Positions 53,216-55,867 of a stretch of DNA of 55,867 bases are shown here, piece by piece. How positions within the stretch are numbered: the stretch's first letter is position 1; each line of letters starts with the position of its first letter. The stretch is from a virus. The position numbers were made by a program, and so were the translations under genes. Location of the stretch: IMG/VR virus record IMGVR_UViG_3300046642_000249, positions 1-55,867 of that record; one strand, written 5' to 3'. The notes beneath the pieces were generated by a model, which ran no database searches, had not been told where the DNA came from, and worked only from the letters and a program-made list of their open reading frames with translations.

Positions 53216-53237
53216 GGGAGTCTAACGGGTTACGCTG

Positions 53238-53318
53238 TCAGCGTCTGAGCACGGCACGGCTGACGATGTGAAGCAGGATACCGAGGGCGAACGCCACGCA
53301 TGCGGCAACGTCCCTCAT
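53238..53318 (-). CDS. 26-residue single-span membrane peptide
   Basis: MRDVAACVAFALGILLHIVS... is one short hydrophobic helix with a basic end. It starts by ATGA overlap with the gene before, and is the last gene of the minus block before the non-coding region. Very small but well supported by coupling. Confidence 0.4.
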   Translation of the reverse strand: MRDVAACVAFALGILLHIVSRAVLRR

Positions 53319-53482
53319 GACAACTCACCGATGAGCCGGTCCACCGTATCGAGCGTTCGTCGGAGTAGGTCGCACAGAGCCATGGCAGCGTTCCGGCTGT
53401 GCATGTCTGCGAGGTCGAGCCGCAGTCGTTCCCGGTAGACTCGGAGAGCGTCGAGCGTCACCGCTGTATCGTCGGTCCTCAT
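53315..53482 (-). CDS. 55-residue helical protein
   Basis: From ATG 53482, with AAAGGGA upstream. MRTDDTAVTLDALRVYRERLRLDLADMHSR... is an all-alpha, charged protein. ATGA junctions at both ends. Function unknown; the frame extended to 53614 overlaps the previous gene and is rejected. Confidence 0.5.
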   Translation of the reverse strand: MRTDDTAVTLDALRVYRERLRLDLADMHSRNAAMALCDLLRRTLDTVDRLIGELS

Positions 53483-53709
53483 ATCCAATCCCTTTCGACT
53501 GACGCCTGACGTTGCCTGCAGCACAGAGCATCTTCGGCCGCACGTTCCCATCGCCGCCAGTCGTCCGGCATCGGCCGTTCCGGAGTGCTGTAGTACTCTT
53601 GAAACTCTATCCATAGCATTTGCACCCCATGCCAGTCCTTCGCATTAACACGACGGGTAAGTCTGCTCTTGAACGACCGATAAATCCTCTGCTCGGTTTC
53701 GTGGCTCAT
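53479..53709 (-). CDS. 76-residue helical protein
   Basis: From ATG 53709 (GAGG upstream). MSHETEQRIYRSFKSRLTRRVNAKDWHGVQ... is helical with many Arg/Trp residues and two cysteines near its end (ALCCRQRQ). Coupled to both neighbours. Not recognised; resembles small phage early proteins. Confidence 0.5.
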   Translation of the reverse strand: MSHETEQRIYRSFKSRLTRRVNAKDWHGVQMLWIEFQEYYSTPERPMPDDWRRWERAAEDALCCRQRQASVERDWI

Positions 53710-53864
53710 GGCGTCACCTCGACTACACGCCACTCACGGACGAGCATCCATCGTGACATGAGGTCGCGGGCGTATGCTTCGGCCGCTTTCACCGTATCGA
53801 ACGTCAAGCCGTTTCCCGCCCACGTTCCCGAGTTATCTGCGATTACCTCGACCTTGAATTTCAC
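53706..53864 (-). CDS. 52-residue beta-alpha-beta protein
   Basis: GTG start at 53864 in a GTGA overlap behind AGGAGGG. VKFKVEVIADNSGTWAGNGLTFDTVKAAEAYARDLMSRW... shows strand, helix, strand (WMLVREWRVVEVTP). The pattern VIADNSGTWAGNGLxFDTxxxAExYAxDLxxRW is very common in small phage and mobile-element proteins of unknown function. Ends by ATGA overlap. Confidence 0.65.
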   Translation of the reverse strand: MKFKVEVIADNSGTWAGNGLTFDTVKAAEAYARDLMSRWMLVREWRVVEVTP

Positions 53865-54622
53865 TGGGCTACCCTCCTGATAACTTTCAACGCGTGGACT
53901 GTGCTCGACCCATGGGCGATGATCGCAATATGCTTACGCTGGTCGATACGGCCTTGCACAGCTCCGTCACACAACGTGCAGCGTTCGCACGTCGTCCGGT
54001 GGTTACCTTCATCGGAAGCCGGACACACAATTTCATGTGGCTCTAAGGGCTGCTCTGGAGCACGCGTGCGGAACGTGCGAAACCCGAGAGCGATAGCGTC
54101 TCGCATCTCGGAAGGGCTGTCGACGCTGGCCATCACGAACGGGGCAAGGTCGGGCCGTGTTCGCCACGCATGCGTGTATCCTGTCCACGCGAACACGCCA
54201 CGCGTGAGCGTGTCGAGCACGTCTACCGGTAACGCTGCGGGGTCGCCATACGCCCCGAGCCGAAGCCTAACACCGTTCGCCACTAGAGTCTGTGAGACGG
54301 CCGCCGGGGTCAGCTGGTCGTATTTGCCCGCCTTGAACGTCTTGTAAATGTTGTTGGGCGCATGGCTCACAGTGACGTAGCATCCGCGTTCTTTTCCGTC
54401 CGTTCCGCGTAGCTTACAGTCCCCACAGATTGCAGCGTCCCCGCCGTTCTTGACTGCTACCGTAGCGGCCATGTCGCGGCGCAGTATCCACAGTTGGGCC
54501 ATGGGTCCGGTCTTCGGGTTGGCTGACGCGCCAGTGATGCCGGTCACAATCGCAACGATGGGTGTCTCGTTGTCGAGTCGTGAGCGACCTTGCCAGACGA
54601 CGGCCGATGATAGTTTAGCCAC
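53861..54622 (-). CDS. DUF7227-like phage protein
   Basis: A 253-residue protein using GTG at 54622 (TAGTG overlap). NPKTGPMAQLWILRRDMAATVAVKNGGDAAICGDCKLRG, then RGCYVTVSHAPNNIYKTFKAG, are the signature of the DUF7227 group found widely in phages. Cysteines in CGDC, CPAS and CERCTLC suggest zinc or Fe-S binding in a radical-SAM-adjacent style, but no CxxxCxxC cluster motif is seen. Function unknown. Confidence 0.7.
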   Translation of the reverse strand: MAKLSSAVVWQGRSRLDNETPIVAIVTGITGASANPKTGPMAQLWILRRDMAATVAVKNGGDAAICGDCKLRGTDGKERGCYVTVSHAPNNIYKTFKAGKYDQLTPAAVSQTLVANGVRLRLGAYGDPAALPVDVLDTLTRGVFAWTGYTHAWRTRPDLAPFVMASVDSPSEMRDAIALGFRTFRTRAPEQPLEPHEIVCPASDEGNHRTTCERCTLCDGAVQGRIDQRKHIAIIAHGSSTVHALKVIRRVAQ

Positions 54623-54831
54623 TAGTCAGCCCTCCCATGGATGGCACGGTCAACCGTGCAACAGTAGCAATCGCATTGATTCGTACGACGGGTAACGCGT
54701 CGGCTCTCACGGCACGCGGCCGCATCGGCTAACGCTTGCCGATGCAATCGCGCGTTCTGAACACGCGCGTCCTGTAAGGCGGTTTCGTGGTCGCGTGCCA
54801 GCTGGTCGAGAATCTGTCGAAAGTGGCTCAT
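54622..54831 (-). CDS. 69-residue helical protein with CxCYCC end
   Basis: From ATG 54831 (GAGGG upstream). A coiled helix (MSHFRQILDQLARDHETALQD) is followed by basic residues and a cysteine cluster (CDCYCCTVD). The reverse strand of its end contains a near-perfect palindrome GCACGGT-N2-ACCGTGC (about 54643-54658). Function unknown. Confidence 0.5.
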   Translation of the reverse strand: MSHFRQILDQLARDHETALQDARVQNARLHRQALADAAACRESRRVTRRTNQCDCYCCTVDRAIHGRAD

Positions 54832-55328
54832 CGGCTCACCCTCGAATCCCAGCGCCGCAACCACAAGGCTTTCACTTCAGCGTAAGCCGTGTGCAAGGGT
54901 CCGAATGTCTCACGGTCAGCGTCAACCGTGTCGCACACAATCATCGCAACCTTGGACACAGCCAAATTGGAACCATCGGGACGCGTCGACGGGTAGCTGC
55001 CGACAATGTCGATGAACATCGCGTGGACCAGAATCCACGCGGCAGCGCCTGACAGAGCCGAAGTCTTCGGCTCGATTCTATCGACGCTCCAACCGTCAAT
55101 GCTTTCGACGTTCGATTGGATTTCTGCTCTGACAGCGTCGAGTGTTACGCGGGAGGGGACTGTCACTTCGACAGTCACCGCGTAACACGACGTCCAACCA
55201 TTGTCAGGGTCGAGGTATTCCATGTTGGCGCGTTCGCTGTCGTCCACTTCATCGCGGTCGTTCGTGGGGACATCGTAATCGGGCTCCGAATCGCGTGGGT
55301 CGGTCGTTTTCCAGCTATCGTAGGACAT
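54828..55328 (-). CDS. 166-residue acidic N-terminus protein
   Basis: From ATG 55328 (GGAGG upstream). MSYDSWKTTDPRDSEPDYDV is disordered and acidic to about residue 40. A beta-alpha domain follows (CYAVTVEVTVPSRVTLDAVRAEIQSNVESIDGWSVDRIEP, like a ferredoxin-like fold) and then a helical end. The partial copy at 1-107 is the same gene. Function unknown. Confidence 0.55.
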   Translation of the reverse strand: MSYDSWKTTDPRDSEPDYDVPTNDRDEVDDSERANMEYLDPDNGWTSCYAVTVEVTVPSRVTLDAVRAEIQSNVESIDGWSVDRIEPKTSALSGAAAWILVHAMFIDIVGSYPSTRPDGSNLAVSKVAMIVCDTVDADRETFGPLHTAYAEVKALWLRRWDSRVSR

Positions 55329-55867
55329 TGCTACCTCCGAGTGAAACGGCCGCCGGTTCGGATTTACGAACCCATCACCCATTTAAGGGCTACTCGGCGG
55401 CCACGGGTTGACTAGACCAGCGTATAGGACGCGTCGATTGCGGAAAGCTGACGCCCGAGTGCGACGGTAGCGCCAAACTGACGAACGGGGCTAAGGTCTT
55501 TCATGCTACGCGTAAACGCATTGTGCAGGCCCCAGACGTTTCCACGGTTCGCTGCGATTTCCGGCACCGTCGTATCCTCAGCGTCGAAGTAAAAGCGGTT
55601 GACATCCTCGAAGAGCCGAATCGGCAGAACGCGGGCAGCGAAGACGTCGTAAACAATCGCCTTTGCTCTGTCGGCTGAAATTGCAGCACCCTGCAACCGA
55701 GCCACTTGAACGTCGAACGCTTGAGCCTGAGTCAAGAACTTGTCGAAACCGTTTGCCACCATGGCACCGAAGTCTAGACCGGTTGTGTTCTTGCGTTTCC
55801 ACGCGAACACGCTACCCGACAGTGACAGGTTATCGCAGACGAAGACGGTAGAACCCGCGACACCCTG
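55222..55867. repeat. Right copy of imperfect terminal repeat
   Basis: Matches 1-646 with no indel. It contains the start of the 166-residue gene and the C-terminal two-thirds of the DUF932-like gene. The outer blocks are identical and the middle about 86-87% identical by my count, which is the shape expected when an assembler joins two strain variants at shared k-mers. Confidence 0.9.
55412..55867 (-). CDS. DUF932-like protein, N-terminus beyond window
   Basis: The frame is open to the window edge and runs to stop at 55412. It corresponds to the last 152 residues or so of the protein at 191-946 (VFVCDNLSLSGSVFAWKRK onward). Met at 55810 is internal and not the start. Codon differences from the other copy are mostly silent. 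If the molecule is circular this is the same gene in a second allele. Confidence 0.8.
   Translation of the reverse strand, partial: QGVAGSTVFVCDNLSLSGSVFAWKRKNTTGLDFGAMVANGFDKFLTQAQAFDVQVARLQGAAISADRAKAIVYDVFAARVLPIRLFEDVNRFYFDAEDTTVPEIAANRGNVWGLHNAFTRSMKDLSPVRQFGATVALGRQLSAIDASYTLV

Larger units (their letters stand above)
52808..53237. other. Non-coding repeat-rich convergent region
   Basis: About 430 bp where plus and minus blocks converge. Contents: a hairpin CGCTGCCAGTGG/CCACCAGCAGCG (52832-52875), paired CCTAGG sites (52957 and 52967), five GCGCACC copies (52952, 52972, 53011, 53025, 53038), GTCCT/AGGAC dyads (about 53058-53083) and a nested hairpin pair (53169-53215). I see no supported ORF. 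It could hold bidirectional termination, a replication origin or a packaging site. Confidence 0.55.

Noticed and set aside
54643-54658. GCACGGT-N2-ACCGTGC palindrome as an operator
   Set aside because: It lies within the 3' coding end of the 54622-54831 gene, not in front of a gene start, so it is recorded only as a curiosity.

Overview
The window looks like an almost complete double-stranded DNA tailed-phage genome (GC-rich, roughly 60% by impression, not computed). It carries terminase small and large subunits, portal, scaffold, major capsid protein, a short set of connector/tail proteins, fibre-like proteins, a family-A DNA polymerase and a recombination module. I see no tail tube, sheath or tape-measure gene, which suggests podovirus-like morphology. 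I see no integrase, excisionase, repressor of a familiar type, phage RNA polymerase, tRNA or CRISPR array, so a lytic lifestyle is the simplest reading. The host is unknown. Three predicted lipoproteins and a possible Tat-exported protein fit a diderm, GC-rich bacterium.

The first 646 bases and the last 646 bases (55222-55867) are the same locus without indels, about 91% identical by eye. They are exactly identical for the outer 101 and 113 bases. The molecule is therefore probably circular or circularly permuted with a unit of 55,221 bp, closed through two sequence variants of one DUF932-like gene.

Layout on the circle: (1) a minus-strand block 53238-55867 joined to 1-1147 (DUF932-like, DUF7227-like and small proteins). 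(2) A divergent control region 1148-1532 with two repeat arrays. (3) A long plus-strand early block 1533-21075. Its first part (1533-10265) is a tightly overlapped string of small genes, many with zinc-ribbon cysteines, plus a RepA/DnaB-like ATPase and a GIY-YIG endonuclease. Its second part (10451-20755) holds an SSB-like protein, PD-(D/E)XK nuclease, Sak4-like ATPase, ERCC4-type nuclease, DNA polymerase I, a DEDD exonuclease interrupted by a frameshift, and two nucleotide-metabolism enzymes. (4) A long minus-strand virion block 49792 down to 21072: terminase, portal, membrane-anchored serine protease, scaffold, capsid, connectors, fibres, probable internal/ejection proteins and small membrane proteins. 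(5) A short plus-strand block 49871-52807 with a lipoprotein and a Tat-like protein. (6) A repeat-rich non-coding stretch 52808-53237 where two blocks converge.

Six free-standing homing-type endonucleases (GIY-YIG, HNH, NUMOD4-HNH, LAGLIDADG, HNH, endonuclease VII-like) sit next to the helicase, Sak4, polymerase, exonuclease, portal/terminase and small-terminase genes. The most unusual non-gene signals are a 10-bp-phased TGCAC array, three TGGCAC-N6-TGCA sites resembling sigma-54 promoters, several strongly folded intergenic RNAs (notably 11336-11518), and an operator-like palindrome downstream of the capsid promoter. All coordinates, motifs and repeats were read by eye; no homology search was run.
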